Positions 9,511 to 18,726 of a stretch of 64,000 nt of DNA are shown here, one piece after another. Source of the DNA: Sellimonas sp963559135 (lineage in GTDB: Bacteria; Bacillota; Clostridia; Lachnospirales; Lachnospiraceae); assembly GCA_963559135.1 (NCBI GenBank), contig CAUWJP010000007.1:31871-95870 (forward strand), given 5' to 3'. The position numbers and the translations under genes were made by a program. Under the pieces are notes generated by a model. It saw nothing but the letters and a program-made list of their open reading frames with translations. It did no database searches and had not been told where the DNA came from. Every line of letters starts with the position of its first letter. The first letter of the stretch is position 1.

Positions 9511-9531
9511 GAGAAAAGCGAGGTGAAGAAC

Positions 9532-10602
9532 ATGCAGGAGCATGGAGGCGATATTTATTCAAATGAAGGGCTGGTTGATTTTTCTGCAAATATCAATCCT
9601 CTGGGACCTGGGGAGAAGGTTATGGAGGCACTGAAAGAGAGCCTGGAGAACGTGACTGCTTACCCGGATCCGAAATGCAGAGTGCTTCGGGAGGCGGCGG
9701 CCAAGAGAGAGTCGACCGTTTCGGATCACATCATCTGTGGAAACGGAGCGGCAGATTTGATCTATACGATGGTACTTGCAGAAAAACCAAAGAAAGCCCT
9801 TCTATGTACGCCGTCCTTTTCCGAATACGAAAATGCACTTCGCACGGTGGACTGCAAGATACGGTTCCATGAAAGAAAAGAGGAAGAAGGATTTGCCCTG
9901 ACAAGACGGTATCTGGAGGAGCTGACAGAGGATCTGGATATGGTATTTTTATGTTCGCCGGACAATCCGACCGGGCAGTGTGTGGATGAATCTCTTCTTT
10001 TGGAGATTGTGGAGGCGTGTGAAAAGAAGAAAATCCGGCTTGTGCTGGACGAGTGCTTTCTTGATTTTACAGAAGATGGGCCGTGGATTCACCATGAACT
10101 TTTGATCCGGGAAAACCGGATGCTGTTTCTACTTCGGGCATTTACAAAGATGTTTTCCATACCAGGCGTTCGAAGTGGCTACGGAGTCTGCTCGGATACC
10201 AGACTGCTAAAGCGGATGCAAAAGTCCAGACAGCCGTGGGCCGTATCTGTTCTGGCGCAGGCGGCGGGGGCGGCGGCGCTTGCAGACGATCTGCTTCCGG
10301 CGGTTGCAAGACAGTTGATTGCAGAAGAGCGTCGTCATATTATGGAAGAATTTACCCGGATGGGAATCCGGTACTACCCGGCAACTGCCAATTATATTCT
10401 GTTTTACAGCAAAATTGATTTTTACGAAGAGATGAAACAAGAAGGATTTCTGATCCGGGACTGCCGGAATTATCGAGGGCTTGGAAAAGGCTACTACCGG
10501 ATCGCGGTGAAAGGGCGGGAGGACAATGAAAAGCTTCTCCGTGCTTTTTGGCGGATTATCGAACGAAGAAAGGAAGAATCATCATGGCAAAGCCAATCAT
10601 GA
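9532..10602 (+). CDS. cobD: L-threonine-O-3-phosphate decarboxylase CobD (PLP-dependent)
   Basis: A 356-residue class I/II aminotransferase-fold enzyme expected to decarboxylate threonine phosphate to aminopropanol phosphate for CbiB. Seen: HGGDIYSNEGLVDFSANINP at the start, the SPDNPTGQ motif, LVLDECFLDFTE, and the PLP lysine (about K206) in LLRAFTKMFSIPGVRSGYG. The ATG at 9532 is preferred because GAGGTGAAG lies at a suitable distance; a GTG at 9523 in the same frame is possible. It is similar in fold to histidinol-phosphate aminotransferase (HisC), but the N-terminal HGG motif and the operon favour CobD. The end overlaps cbiP by 19 bases. Confidence 0.9.
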   Translation: MQEHGGDIYSNEGLVDFSANINPLGPGEKVMEALKESLENVTAYPDPKCRVLREAAAKRESTVSDHIICGNGAADLIYTMVLAEKPKKALLCTPSFSEYENALRTVDCKIRFHERKEEEGFALTRRYLEELTEDLDMVFLCSPDNPTGQCVDESLLLEIVEACEKKKIRLVLDECFLDFTEDGPWIHHELLIRENRMLFLLRAFTKMFSIPGVRSGYGVCSDTRLLKRMQKSRQPWAVSVLAQAAGAAALADDLLPAVARQLIAEERRHIMEEFTRMGIRYYPATANYILFYSKIDFYEEMKQEGFLIRDCRNYRGLGKGYYRIAVKGREDNEKLLRAFWRIIERRKEESSWQSQS

Positions 10603-12101
10603 TACAGGGCACGATGTCCAATGCCGGAAAAAGTATTCTGGCGGGAGGACTTTGCAGGGTTTTCCGACAGGACGGATACCGGACGGCGCCTTTTAAATCC
10701 CAGAATATGGCATTAAATTCCTTTATCACCGAAGACGGCCTGGAAATGGGAAGAGCACAGGTGATGCAGGCTGAGGCAGCGGGGATTGCTCCGAGAGTGG
10801 AGATGAATCCGGTGCTTCTGAAACCGACAAGTGATACCGGATCGCAGGTTATTGTAAACGGAAAAGTCCGGGGTGTTATGCCGGCGAAAGAGTACTATGC
10901 ATACAAAAAACAGCTGATCCCGGATATTATGCATGCCTACCAGACCCTTGCAAGTGAGCATGACATTATTGTGATTGAAGGGGCGGGAAGTCCGGCTGAG
11001 ATCAATTTAAAACAGGATGATATTGTCAATATGGGACTGGCAAAGATGCTGAAGGCTCCGGTGCTTCTTGTAGGAGACATCGACCGGGGCGGTGTGTTTG
11101 CTCAGCTTGCCGGAACTCTTCTTCTTTTGGAAGAGGAAGAGAGAAAGATGGTAAAAGGGCTTGTGATCAACAAGTTCCGTGGGGATGTGGATATTTTAAA
11201 ACCGGGGCTTCGGATGCTGGAAGAACGCGCAGGGTGTCCGGTTCGGGGAGTGATCCCGTACGTGTATCTGGATATCGACGATGAGGACAGCCTAAGTGAA
11301 CGTCTTCAGAGTCGGATTCAGAAAGGGAAAATCGATATTGCTGCAGTCCGGTTCCCGAAGATTTCCAATTTTACGGATCTCAATGTGCTGTCCTGCTATG
11401 AGGGAGTAACAGTCCGGTATGTGGATCGCCCGGGACAGTTTGGAGATCCGGATCTGGTGGTTCTCCCGGGGACCAAAAATACGATGACGGATTTAAAATG
11501 GCTAAAGGAAAGCGGGCTTGCAGGGAAAATCCAGCAGGCAGCCTCGCGAGATGTTCCAGTCATCGGAATCTGCGGAGGCTATCAGATGCTTGGAAAAAGA
11601 CTTTCGGATCCTCAGGGAATGGAAGCAGGGGACAGTGTTCCGGTTTCGATGGAAGGTCTGGGGCTTCTTCCGGTAGAAACTATCTTTACCGGACAGAAGA
11701 AAAGAACGAGAGCCGAAGGATTTGTGGCTGTGTCGGATGGATTCTGGGGCGGACTTGGAGGATGCCGGCTGGAAGGATATGAGATTCACATGGGAGAAAC
11801 CAGTTCTTCCGGAGGTGATTTGTTTACCGGAATCCGCACGATTCAGGAAGAAAGCGAGCGCATGGAAGGCTGTGTTAATGGCTGTGTCTGCGGAACTTAT
11901 CTGCATGGTTTTTTTGATTCAACGGAGATTTCCGGAAAACTGGTGGAACTTCTGATGAGACGAAAGGGACTTCAGGTGGAGGATTTGAAGGCGCTGGATT
12001 TCAAAGCATACAAAGAGGAACAGTATGACCAGCTTGCAAAGGTGATCCGGAACAGTCTTGATATGGATGCAGTGTACCGGATTCTGGAAGAAGGAGTATA
12101 G
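10584..12101 (+). CDS. cbiP: Cobyric acid synthase CbiP
   Basis: A 505-residue glutamine-dependent amidotransferase that amidates the b, d, e and g carboxylates of adenosylcobyrinate a,c-diamide. The N-terminal domain begins KPIMIQGTMSNAGKSILAGG (P-loop variant typical of CobQ/CbiP) and includes PFKSQNMALNS and EGAGSPAEINL. The C-terminal glutaminase domain has VIGICGGYQMLGK with the nucleophile cysteine and GTYLHGFFDS with the histidine. The start at ATG 10584 is set by AAAGGAAGAATC upstream and family length. It overlaps cobD by 19 bases. Confidence 0.96.
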   Translation: MAKPIMIQGTMSNAGKSILAGGLCRVFRQDGYRTAPFKSQNMALNSFITEDGLEMGRAQVMQAEAAGIAPRVEMNPVLLKPTSDTGSQVIVNGKVRGVMPAKEYYAYKKQLIPDIMHAYQTLASEHDIIVIEGAGSPAEINLKQDDIVNMGLAKMLKAPVLLVGDIDRGGVFAQLAGTLLLLEEEERKMVKGLVINKFRGDVDILKPGLRMLEERAGCPVRGVIPYVYLDIDDEDSLSERLQSRIQKGKIDIAAVRFPKISNFTDLNVLSCYEGVTVRYVDRPGQFGDPDLVVLPGTKNTMTDLKWLKESGLAGKIQQAASRDVPVIGICGGYQMLGKRLSDPQGMEAGDSVPVSMEGLGLLPVETIFTGQKKRTRAEGFVAVSDGFWGGLGGCRLEGYEIHMGETSSSGGDLFTGIRTIQEESERMEGCVNGCVCGTYLHGFFDSTEISGKLVELLMRRKGLQVEDLKALDFKAYKEEQYDQLAKVIRNSLDMDAVYRILEEGV

Positions 12102-12106
12102 ATTAT

Positions 12107-12763
12107 ATGAAAATAGAATTGGAACAGATTCTGCCGGGAGAGATTGAGCGCAGAAGTTTTGAGATTATTACAGAAGAGCTCGGGGTAAGATCCTTCCCTG
12201 AGGGACAGGAGGATATCATCAAACGGGTGATTCACACGACGGCGGACTTTGAATACGCGGATACGATGACATTTTCGCCGGATGCTGTATCTTCTGCACT
12301 TGGGGCGCTGACAGACAGGGGCAATACGATTATCGTGACTGATACCAATATGACGCGTTCCGGGATTCATAAAGCATCTTTGGAGAAATTGGGAATAGAG
12401 GCGGTTTGCTACATGGCTGATCCAGATGTGGCCCAAGAAGCAAAAAAAGAAGGAACAACCAGAGCGGCTGTCAGTATGAAAAAGGCTGCAAATATGGCAG
12501 AGGAGACCGGAAAGCAGATTATCTTTTCTGTAGGCAATGCGCCGACGGCACTGATCGCCATTGAAGAACTGATTCGGGAGGGACGAGTGCAGCCGGCTCT
12601 TGTGATCGGAGTTCCGGTAGGGTTTGTCAACGTAGTGCAGGCAAAAGAACGGATTATGACCGTGGACGTTCCGTATATTGTGGCAAAAGGGAGAAAAGGA
12701 GGCAGCACGGTTGCGGCGGCCATCCTCAATGCCTTATTATATAAGATTGATAAAGAGCGATAG
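12107..12763 (+). CDS. cbiC: Cobalt-precorrin-8 methylmutase CbiC
   Basis: A 218-residue enzyme that moves the methyl group from C11 to C12 to give cobyrinate. The catalytic histidine (H43) sits in RVIHTTADFEYADTM, and the family motifs TDTNMTRSGI, SVGNAPTAL and VIGVPVGFVNVVQAKE are present. It follows cbiP by five bases. It is of normal length for the family. Together with cbiD, L, F, H and ET this covers most ring-modifying steps, while cbiG and cbiJ are not seen in the window. Confidence 0.96.
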   Translation: MKIELEQILPGEIERRSFEIITEELGVRSFPEGQEDIIKRVIHTTADFEYADTMTFSPDAVSSALGALTDRGNTIIVTDTNMTRSGIHKASLEKLGIEAVCYMADPDVAQEAKKEGTTRAAVSMKKAANMAEETGKQIIFSVGNAPTALIAIEELIREGRVQPALVIGVPVGFVNVVQAKERIMTVDVPYIVAKGRKGGSTVAAAILNALLYKIDKER

Positions 12764-12778
12764 AAGAAGGAAAAAAGC

Positions 12779-13660
12779 ATGAGAACACACTTGAAAATAG
12801 GGAGCAGAGAGAGCGCTCTGGCGGTCAGGCAGGCCCAGATAGTAAAGGAAGCGCTGGAAAAGGCAAGTCCTGGTCTTACGATTGAGATCGTGACGATGAA
12901 AACGACAGGTGATAAGATCCTCCATAAAAGTCTGGAAAAGATCGGGGGGAAAGGTTTGTTTGTCAAAGAGCTGGACCGGGCGCTTTTAAATGGTGATATT
13001 GATCTTTCGGTTCACAGCCTGAAGGATATGCCGATGGAGATTCCAAGAGAACTTCCGGTCATTGCGTATACAAACAGGGAAGATCCAAGGGATGCCCTGA
13101 TTTTAAAGCCGGGAATTCAGGATTTGAAAAAAGGAGGAATCATCGGTTCTTCCAGCAGGAGACGGTCCCTGCAGGCAGGAAAGCTGTATCCAAAGTGCAG
13201 CTTCAAAAATATCCGTGGGAATGTTCAGACAAGGCTGTTTAAGCTGGAGCATGAGGAATATGAGGCGACGATTCTGGCCCTGGCAGGACTGAAACGTCTG
13301 GGAATGGAAAACTGTGTCTCCCGTGTCTTTTCCGTGGATGAAATGATCCCTTCTGCGGGACAGGGAATTCTGGCAGTGCAGGGAAGAAAAGGAGAGAAGA
13401 TTCCCGGGATCGAGGCGGTAGACTGTTCCGACAGCCGGTTTGCGGCAAAGGCGGAATGCGGATTTGTCCGGTATCTGAACGGAGGATGTACGTCGCCGGT
13501 GGCGGCTTATGCCGAGACTGCAGGAAATGAAATCCGGATTCGGGGGCTTTACTATCACGAAGAATCCGGACAGTTCGAGGTGGGCACGATTTCTGGAGAA
13601 AAGCACAAAGGAGAAATGCTGGCGGAAAGACTTGCCAAAAGTCTGAAAGGGAGATTTTAG
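12779..13660 (+). CDS. hemC: Hydroxymethylbilane synthase (porphobilinogen deaminase)
   Basis: A 293-residue enzyme that polymerises four porphobilinogens to hydroxymethylbilane. KIGSRESALAVRQAQIV at the N-terminus, HSLKDMPMEIP, SSRRRSLQAG with cofactor-binding arginines, IRGNVQTRL, and YLNGGCTSPVAAYAE carrying the dipyrromethane-cofactor cysteine (C237) are all diagnostic. It lies at the end of the cobalamin operon, so tetrapyrrole precursor supply is co-transcribed with corrin synthesis. The gap from cbiC is 15 bases and contains a ribosome site (AGAAGGAAA). Confidence 0.97.
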   Translation: MRTHLKIGSRESALAVRQAQIVKEALEKASPGLTIEIVTMKTTGDKILHKSLEKIGGKGLFVKELDRALLNGDIDLSVHSLKDMPMEIPRELPVIAYTNREDPRDALILKPGIQDLKKGGIIGSSSRRRSLQAGKLYPKCSFKNIRGNVQTRLFKLEHEEYEATILALAGLKRLGMENCVSRVFSVDEMIPSAGQGILAVQGRKGEKIPGIEAVDCSDSRFAAKAECGFVRYLNGGCTSPVAAYAETAGNEIRIRGLYYHEESGQFEVGTISGEKHKGEMLAERLAKSLKGRF

Positions 13661-13663
13661 AAG

Positions 13664-15199
13664 ATGAAAGAAAAAAAAGACGGAAAAGTCTGGATTGCCG
13701 GGGCAGGCCCTGGAGATGCGGGGCTTTTGACAGTTAAAACGGCCCTTTTGATCGAGCAGGCAGATGTGGTCGTTTATGACGCACTGATCAGTGCGGAAAT
13801 CCTGAGCCTGATTCCGGAAAAAACGGAGAAAATTAATGTGGGGAAACGGGCGGATCACCATCTGGTTCCGCAAAAGGAGATCAATCAGATTCTGGTAACC
13901 CTTGCAAAAGAAGGAAAGCAGGTACTTCGTCTAAAGGGCGGAGATCCGTTTGTATTCGGTAGAGGCGGAGAAGAGGTGGAGCTTCTGGTGCAGGAAGGAA
14001 TTTCTTTTGAGATTGTGCCGGGTATTACTTCCAGTGTGGCGGTTCCTGCCTATGCTGGAATTCCGGTTACTCATCGGGACTACACGTCGTCCTTTCATGT
14101 AATTACAGGTCATGCAAGAAAGGGCGGAGAATCCAGAATTGATTACGAGACGTTGGCGCGTCTGGATGCCACCCTCGTCTTTCTTATGGGAGTCACAGCG
14201 CTTCCGGAGATCTGCGAAAAGCTTAGAATGGCTGGCATGCCAGATGATACTCCGGCGGCAGTGATCCAGGAGGGAACGTTGGCATGCCAGAAAAAGGTCG
14301 TTTCGGATCTTCAGAATCTTCCAAAGAAGGTGGAGGAAGAGAAGATTCAGGCGCCGGCCGTGATTGTGGTAGGTAAAGTGTGTGCCTTGTCAGAAAGCTT
14401 TTCGTGGGCAGAACAAAGACCACTTGGAGGAAGACAGATTCTTATTACACGGCCAAGGATTCAGGGGCAGGAATTTGCTAAGACACTGCGCGGGCTTGGA
14501 GCCCAGGTAATTGAATTTCCATCTATCCAGGTAGAGCCGTTGCAGGGAAAGGAAGAAAAAAAGACGATCCTTGCGGCCCTGGATCAGATCCGGAACCGGC
14601 AAACAGGAACTTCCTGGATCGTGTTCACCAGCGCGGCAGGAGTAAGGATCTTTTTTGACTTTCTGGAGGAAGCGCATCTGGATATCCGGACACTTGTGGG
14701 CAGCAGATTTGCTGTAATCGGAAGCGGAACAGGAAGAGAACTTAGGAAGCGGGGAATCAGCCCGGATATGATGCCTGATGTCTACGAGGCAGGAAAACTT
14801 GGAGAGGCACTTGCCAGACAGACGAAACCGGGAGATCTTGTAACTGCGTTTCGGGCAAGGAAAGCTTCAGAAGAGTTGTTTCCTCCGGTGCTGGAAACCG
14901 GGGCAGAGTGCATGGATATTCCGGTCTATGAAACGAGGATCGGGGCGGACAATGTATGGATCGAAAAGATAACGGCACAGTTTCAGGAAGGAAAGATTGA
15001 TCTGGTGACATTTACAAGCGCTTCCACGGTTCGGGGATTTGAAACCGCAATGCAGGGAAAGGTAGATCCTGAAAGAATCCGTGCCCTTTGCATTGGGAGA
15101 AAAACCGAAGAGGAGGCAAAACGCTGGGGAATGCTTACGGCTGTAGCAGAAGAGGCAACTGTGGAGAGCATGACAGAAAGGATACTGGAGATGCTGTAG
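13664..15199 (+). CDS. cobA-hemD: Fused uroporphyrinogen-III C-methyltransferase (CobA) / uroporphyrinogen-III synthase (HemD)
   Basis: A 511-residue bifunctional protein. Residues about 5-245 are the SUMT methylase, with VWIAGAGPGDAGLLTVKTA, the RLKGGDPFVFGRGGEE motif and VPGITSSVAVPAYAGIPVTHR. Residues about 255-505 are the HemD fold (ILITRPRIQGQEFAKTL, WIVFTSAAGVRIFF, VTFTSASTVRGF). It converts hydroxymethylbilane to uroporphyrinogen III and then methylates C2 and C7 to precorrin-2, committing flux to sirohaem and cobalamin. This fusion is common in Clostridia. It is the last gene before a strong terminator. Confidence 0.96.
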   Translation: MKEKKDGKVWIAGAGPGDAGLLTVKTALLIEQADVVVYDALISAEILSLIPEKTEKINVGKRADHHLVPQKEINQILVTLAKEGKQVLRLKGGDPFVFGRGGEEVELLVQEGISFEIVPGITSSVAVPAYAGIPVTHRDYTSSFHVITGHARKGGESRIDYETLARLDATLVFLMGVTALPEICEKLRMAGMPDDTPAAVIQEGTLACQKKVVSDLQNLPKKVEEEKIQAPAVIVVGKVCALSESFSWAEQRPLGGRQILITRPRIQGQEFAKTLRGLGAQVIEFPSIQVEPLQGKEEKKTILAALDQIRNRQTGTSWIVFTSAAGVRIFFDFLEEAHLDIRTLVGSRFAVIGSGTGRELRKRGISPDMMPDVYEAGKLGEALARQTKPGDLVTAFRARKASEELFPPVLETGAECMDIPVYETRIGADNVWIEKITAQFQEGKIDLVTFTSASTVRGFETAMQGKVDPERIRALCIGRKTEEEAKRWGMLTAVAEEATVESMTERILEML

Positions 15200-15236
15200 G
15201 GATTCCGAAAAAAGAATGATAGATTTACAGTAAGAG

Positions 15237-15303
15237 AAAGAGATGCTTTTACAGAATACGGGCTTTTTAAGCCTGTATTCTGCAGGGGTGTCTCTTTTTT
15301 TAC
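15237..15303 (+). terminator. Intrinsic terminator of the cobalamin operon
   Basis: A 14-bp stem (CAGAATACGGGCTT at 15252-15265, pairing with AAGCCTGTATTCTG at 15269-15282, one G-U pair) with a TTT loop. An outer pairing of AAAGAGA (15237-15243) with the TCTCTTTTTT run (15291-15300) may extend it. It ends in a long U tract. It sits directly after cobA-hemD and before the AT-rich promoter region of sugar cassette 1. Confidence 0.9.
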
Positions 15304-15675
15304 CGGGCTTCTTTTTTCAGCTCTTTACATTTGCAAAAGCTTTGGGAGGGAATAGATATCAGAGATTGCGTAAGTGCGCTCTTATTATGCCGGGCAGGAA
15401 GGAGATGCAAATGGAGACATGAAAAATCTTCCTGGATTCTCACATGATATGAATATGCGTTTTTTTGTTTAGTGAAATAAAAAATATATTTACTACAGAA
15501 ATGTGTGAATTGTTAATATAAAAACAAGCTATATTTGTGCAAAATACACAAAATGAAAAAGCGAAAAATAGTTAATATAGAGAAAGTGTGAGTAGAAGAG
15601 TAAAATATTATTTACTTTTACTAAGTAAAATGATATATTGAGTTTACCTAATAAAGTGAAAGGGAGGAAAACAAA
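15304..15675 (+). promoter_or_regulatory. AT-rich regulatory region upstream of sugar cassette 1
   Basis: There is no gene here. It holds two inverted repeats that could be operators: TTTGTG-N7-CACAAA at 15534-15552 and a perfect 7-1-7 palindrome TTTTACTAAGTAAAA at 15616-15630. Several -10-like AT stretches occur (for example TTAATATAG near 15570), but no confident -35/-10 pair was found. The region ends in the ribosome site AAAGGGAGG of the binding-protein gene. Control by the LacI regulator of the cassette (25948) or by a catabolite regulator is possible, but no textbook cre site was recognised. Confidence 0.45.
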
Positions 15676-16905
15676 ATGAAAAGAAAATTGGCGGTATTTT
15701 GTATCATGATGTTGTCTGCTACAACAATCCTTTCCGGATGCGGTAAAAGCAGTGATGACAGCAGCTCAGGGGGGAAAACAAAAATTCGTTTTGCCACATG
15801 GGATGTAGCAGAAGACGTGGACAAACAGCAGGAACTTGTGGACAAGTTCAACGAAGAGCATGATGACATCGAAGTGACACTCGAAGCGTATGGAAGTGAT
15901 TTCGACACAAAGATCAGTGCAGGTATGGGATCTGGGGATACACCGGACGTTATGTATATGTGGAATTACCCGGCTTACTACGATGGACTTGAACCACTCG
16001 ATGATTACATCGCCAAAGAAGGAGACGAGTACAAATCCAACTTCTATGACACACTTTGGGATTACAACATGATGGACGGAAGCACTTACGGTATCCCGGT
16101 AGGATTTACTACACACTGTCTCTTCTACAACAAAGACATCTTTGATGAAGCTGGTCTGGAATACCCGACAGAAGACTGGACGTGGGATGATCTTCAGGCA
16201 GCAGCAAAGACAATTTCTGAAAAAACAGATGCAAAAGGTTTCTCTTTCCAGATGAAACCAGACCCGTATGACTTTGAAATGTATCTGTGGAGCAACGGAA
16301 GCGCTTACTGTAACGAAGACGGAGAAATGGACGGATCTCTCAACTCCGATGAATCCAAGGAAGCATTCCAGATGTTCCAGGATATGGAAGACGAAGGATA
16401 CGCAACAGCAACAGAAGGTGACGGAACAGATGAATTCCGTGCCGGAAGCACAGGAATGTATGTATACGGATCCTGGGCAATCAACACACTCAATGAAGAT
16501 GGAGTGAACTACGGTGTGACTACTATCCCGGCATTTGCAGATGCCGGACAGGATTCTGTCAGCATCCTGAGTTCTTCAGGTCTGTCCATGTCCAAAGACA
16601 GCGAACATAAAGACGCTGCATGGGAATTCATCAAATATTGGACAAACGAAGAATGTAACAAGGCACGTATTGGAACAGAACTTCCGGTTCTGAACACAGT
16701 AGTAGAGTCCGAAGGAATCATGGATCAGGAAGAATACGCTCCATTCTACAAAATGCTGGAGCAGAGTAGCGGCCATACACCGGCAAGTTTCCTGATGGAA
16801 AGCTGGTCAGAAGTATCTGAAAATCTTTCCTTATCTTTTGAACAGATTTTCAATCCAAGCTCTATGCAGGATGTAAGCGAAGTGCTTGACAGCGCAGTAA
16901 AATAG
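15676..16905 (+). CDS. Sugar ABC transporter substrate-binding lipoprotein (cassette 1)
   Basis: A 409-residue family 1 extracellular binding protein. The signal peptide ends in the lipobox ILSGC with the lipidated cysteine at residue 22, followed by a Ser/Gly/Asp-rich linker, so it is anchored on the outside of the membrane. KIRFATWDVAEDVDKQQELV begins the mature domain. DTPDVMYMWNYPAY and the C-terminal AWEFIKYWTNEECNKAR motif are typical of MalE/UgpB-like proteins for oligosaccharides. It is clearly paralogous to the protein at 43006. The ribosome site AAAGGGAGG gives a clear start. A stem-loop follows before the permease genes. Confidence 0.9.
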   Translation: MKRKLAVFCIMMLSATTILSGCGKSSDDSSSGGKTKIRFATWDVAEDVDKQQELVDKFNEEHDDIEVTLEAYGSDFDTKISAGMGSGDTPDVMYMWNYPAYYDGLEPLDDYIAKEGDEYKSNFYDTLWDYNMMDGSTYGIPVGFTTHCLFYNKDIFDEAGLEYPTEDWTWDDLQAAAKTISEKTDAKGFSFQMKPDPYDFEMYLWSNGSAYCNEDGEMDGSLNSDESKEAFQMFQDMEDEGYATATEGDGTDEFRAGSTGMYVYGSWAINTLNEDGVNYGVTTIPAFADAGQDSVSILSSSGLSMSKDSEHKDAAWEFIKYWTNEECNKARIGTELPVLNTVVESEGIMDQEEYAPFYKMLEQSSGHTPASFLMESWSEVSENLSLSFEQIFNPSSMQDVSEVLDSAVK

Positions 16906-16913
16906 AAAAAAGG

Positions 16914-16940
16914 CAGGGAGGAGGGACGGCCTTCTCCCTG
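16914..16940 (+). promoter_or_regulatory. Intra-operon stem-loop between binding-protein and permease genes
   Basis: CAGGGAGGAGG (16914-16924) pairs with CCTTCTCCCTG (16930-16940), one G-U pair, with a five-base loop and no U tract. It probably protects the upstream mRNA or partly ends transcription, so that binding protein is made in excess over permease. A different-sequence stem-loop occupies the same place in cassette 2. Confidence 0.6.
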
Positions 16941-16959
16941 ATTTAGGAGAGAGATCGAT

Positions 16960-17886
16960 ATGAAGAAAAAGAAATTTTTAAAAACAGCGATTCCTTATCT
17001 CTTTATCCTGCCATGGATCATTGGATTCCTCGTATTTACGTTTGGACCATTGTTACTGTCACTGATCATGAGCTTCTTTGACTGGCCGTTGACAGGAGAG
17101 AAAGTATTTGTCGGCCTTGGAAACTATATTGAAATGTTTACGCAGGATGATCAGGTACTGAAATCACTTGGAATCAGCTTGCGTTACGCGGCAATCTTTG
17201 TTCCTTTGAATATGATCATGGCTCTTTTCCTGGCTATGTTGATTACACAGCCGCTTCGTGGAGTCAAAGTGTATCGTGCGATTTTTTACATTCCGGCAGC
17301 GATTTCCAGTGTAGCAATTTCCATTATCTGGAGCTGGATTCTGAATAGTGACTATGGTGTGCTGAACTACCTTCTGTCTCTGATTGGAATCGAGGGGCCG
17401 GACTGGCTGGTTGACCCGGCGTGGGCACTATTTGCCGTTATTTTGGCAAGTGCATTTGGTGTCGGAACGATGATGCTGATCTTCTATACCGATATGAAAA
17501 ATATTTCCACTGAGATTTATGAAGCTGCATCCATTGACGGTGCAGGACCGGCAAGAAAATTTTTCAGCATCACACTGCCGATTATCACACCGACACTGTT
17601 GTTTAACCTGATTACATCCATCATCAGTTCTTTCCAGCAGGTAACGCTCGTTATGTTACTGACCGGAGGCGGACCGCTTCAGTCTACTTACTTCTATGGA
17701 CTGATGACATACAATAATGCGTTTAAGCATCATAAGATGGGATATGCCAGTGCCAATGCATGGGTAATGTTCATCATTATCCTCTTACTTACCGCTCTGG
17801 TCTTCAAATCATCATCTGCATGGGTATTCTATGAATCCGAAGTAAAAGCAGATAATAAGAAAAAGAAGAAAAAGGGAGGTAAATAA
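16960..17886 (+). CDS. Sugar ABC transporter permease, MalF/UgpA type (cassette 1)
   Basis: A 308-residue inner membrane protein with about six hydrophobic segments beginning at YLFILPWIIGFLVFTFGP. The EAA loop that contacts the ATPase is EAASIDGAGPARKFFSITLP, near residues 187-206. The C-terminus is lysine-rich. With the next gene it forms the heterodimeric channel. It is nearly the same as the permease at 44361. No ATP-binding subunit is encoded nearby, so a shared MsmK-type ATPase is expected. Confidence 0.92.
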   Translation: MKKKKFLKTAIPYLFILPWIIGFLVFTFGPLLLSLIMSFFDWPLTGEKVFVGLGNYIEMFTQDDQVLKSLGISLRYAAIFVPLNMIMALFLAMLITQPLRGVKVYRAIFYIPAAISSVAISIIWSWILNSDYGVLNYLLSLIGIEGPDWLVDPAWALFAVILASAFGVGTMMLIFYTDMKNISTEIYEAASIDGAGPARKFFSITLPIITPTLLFNLITSIISSFQQVTLVMLLTGGGPLQSTYFYGLMTYNNAFKHHKMGYASANAWVMFIIILLLTALVFKSSSAWVFYESEVKADNKKKKKKGGK

Positions 17887-17889
17887 GTT

Positions 17890-18711
17890 ATGAAGATGTC
17901 AAAAAAGACAAAGGTTATTTTGTATATCCTTTTGACAATTGTTGCAATTTACTTCCTGGCACCATTCGTTTATATGTTACTTACAACATTTAAGACGGAG
18001 GGAGAGGCGATCGCGTATCCGCCTAGCCTGTTTCCGAAAGAATGGCATTTTGAGAACTATAAAGAGGCGTGGACTTCTCAGCCGTTTGGAACTTATTTCC
18101 TGAATTCCGTGATTGTTACGGTACTGACAACTGCCGGAACCGTACTCTCCAGTTCACTGGTTGCTTACGGATTTGCCAGATTCAAATTCAAAGGGAAAAA
18201 TATTTTATTCATGATCCTTCTTGCAACAATGATGATTCCATGGGATGTTACCATGATCCCTCAGTATATGGAATTCAACCTTTTCGGATGGATCAATACA
18301 CTGCTGCCTCTGATTGTGCCAACCTGGTTTGGATCTGCCTACAACATTTTCCTGATGAGGCAGTTCCTCATGGGAATCCCGAAGGATTACGAAGAAGCAG
18401 CGCGGCTCGACGGTGCGAACTCTTTCCAGATTTACTGGAAGATTTTCATGCCGATTCTGAAACCGTGTCTGATCATGGTAGGAGTTCTGAATATGCTCAC
18501 CGTATGGAACGACTACCTTGGACCATTGATTTTCCTGCAGGACAGAACGAAGTACACACTTGCGCTCGGTCTTGCATCCTTCAAGGGCGTACATACAACA
18601 GCAATTATTCCGATGCTGTGTATCACGGTAATCATGATTATCCCGCCGATTATCGTGTTTATCTTCGCACAGAAATATATTGTTGAAGGAACAAGCGGTT
18701 CCATCAAATAG
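17890..18711 (+). CDS. Sugar ABC transporter permease, MalG type (cassette 1)
   Basis: A 273-residue polytopic membrane protein, the second channel subunit. It begins KMSKKTKVILYILLTIVAI and has the EAA motif EEAARLDGANSFQIYWKIFM. The C-terminal FAQKYIVEGTSGSIK matches MalG-like proteins. It follows the MalF-type gene by three bases. The paralogue at 45278 is of identical length. The upstream site AAAGGGAGG overlaps the end of the previous gene. Confidence 0.93.
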   Translation: MKMSKKTKVILYILLTIVAIYFLAPFVYMLLTTFKTEGEAIAYPPSLFPKEWHFENYKEAWTSQPFGTYFLNSVIVTVLTTAGTVLSSSLVAYGFARFKFKGKNILFMILLATMMIPWDVTMIPQYMEFNLFGWINTLLPLIVPTWFGSAYNIFLMRQFLMGIPKDYEEAARLDGANSFQIYWKIFMPILKPCLIMVGVLNMLTVWNDYLGPLIFLQDRTKYTLALGLASFKGVHTTAIIPMLCITVIMIIPPIIVFIFAQKYIVEGTSGSIK

Positions 18712-18726
18712 CATTTTCATAAGATA

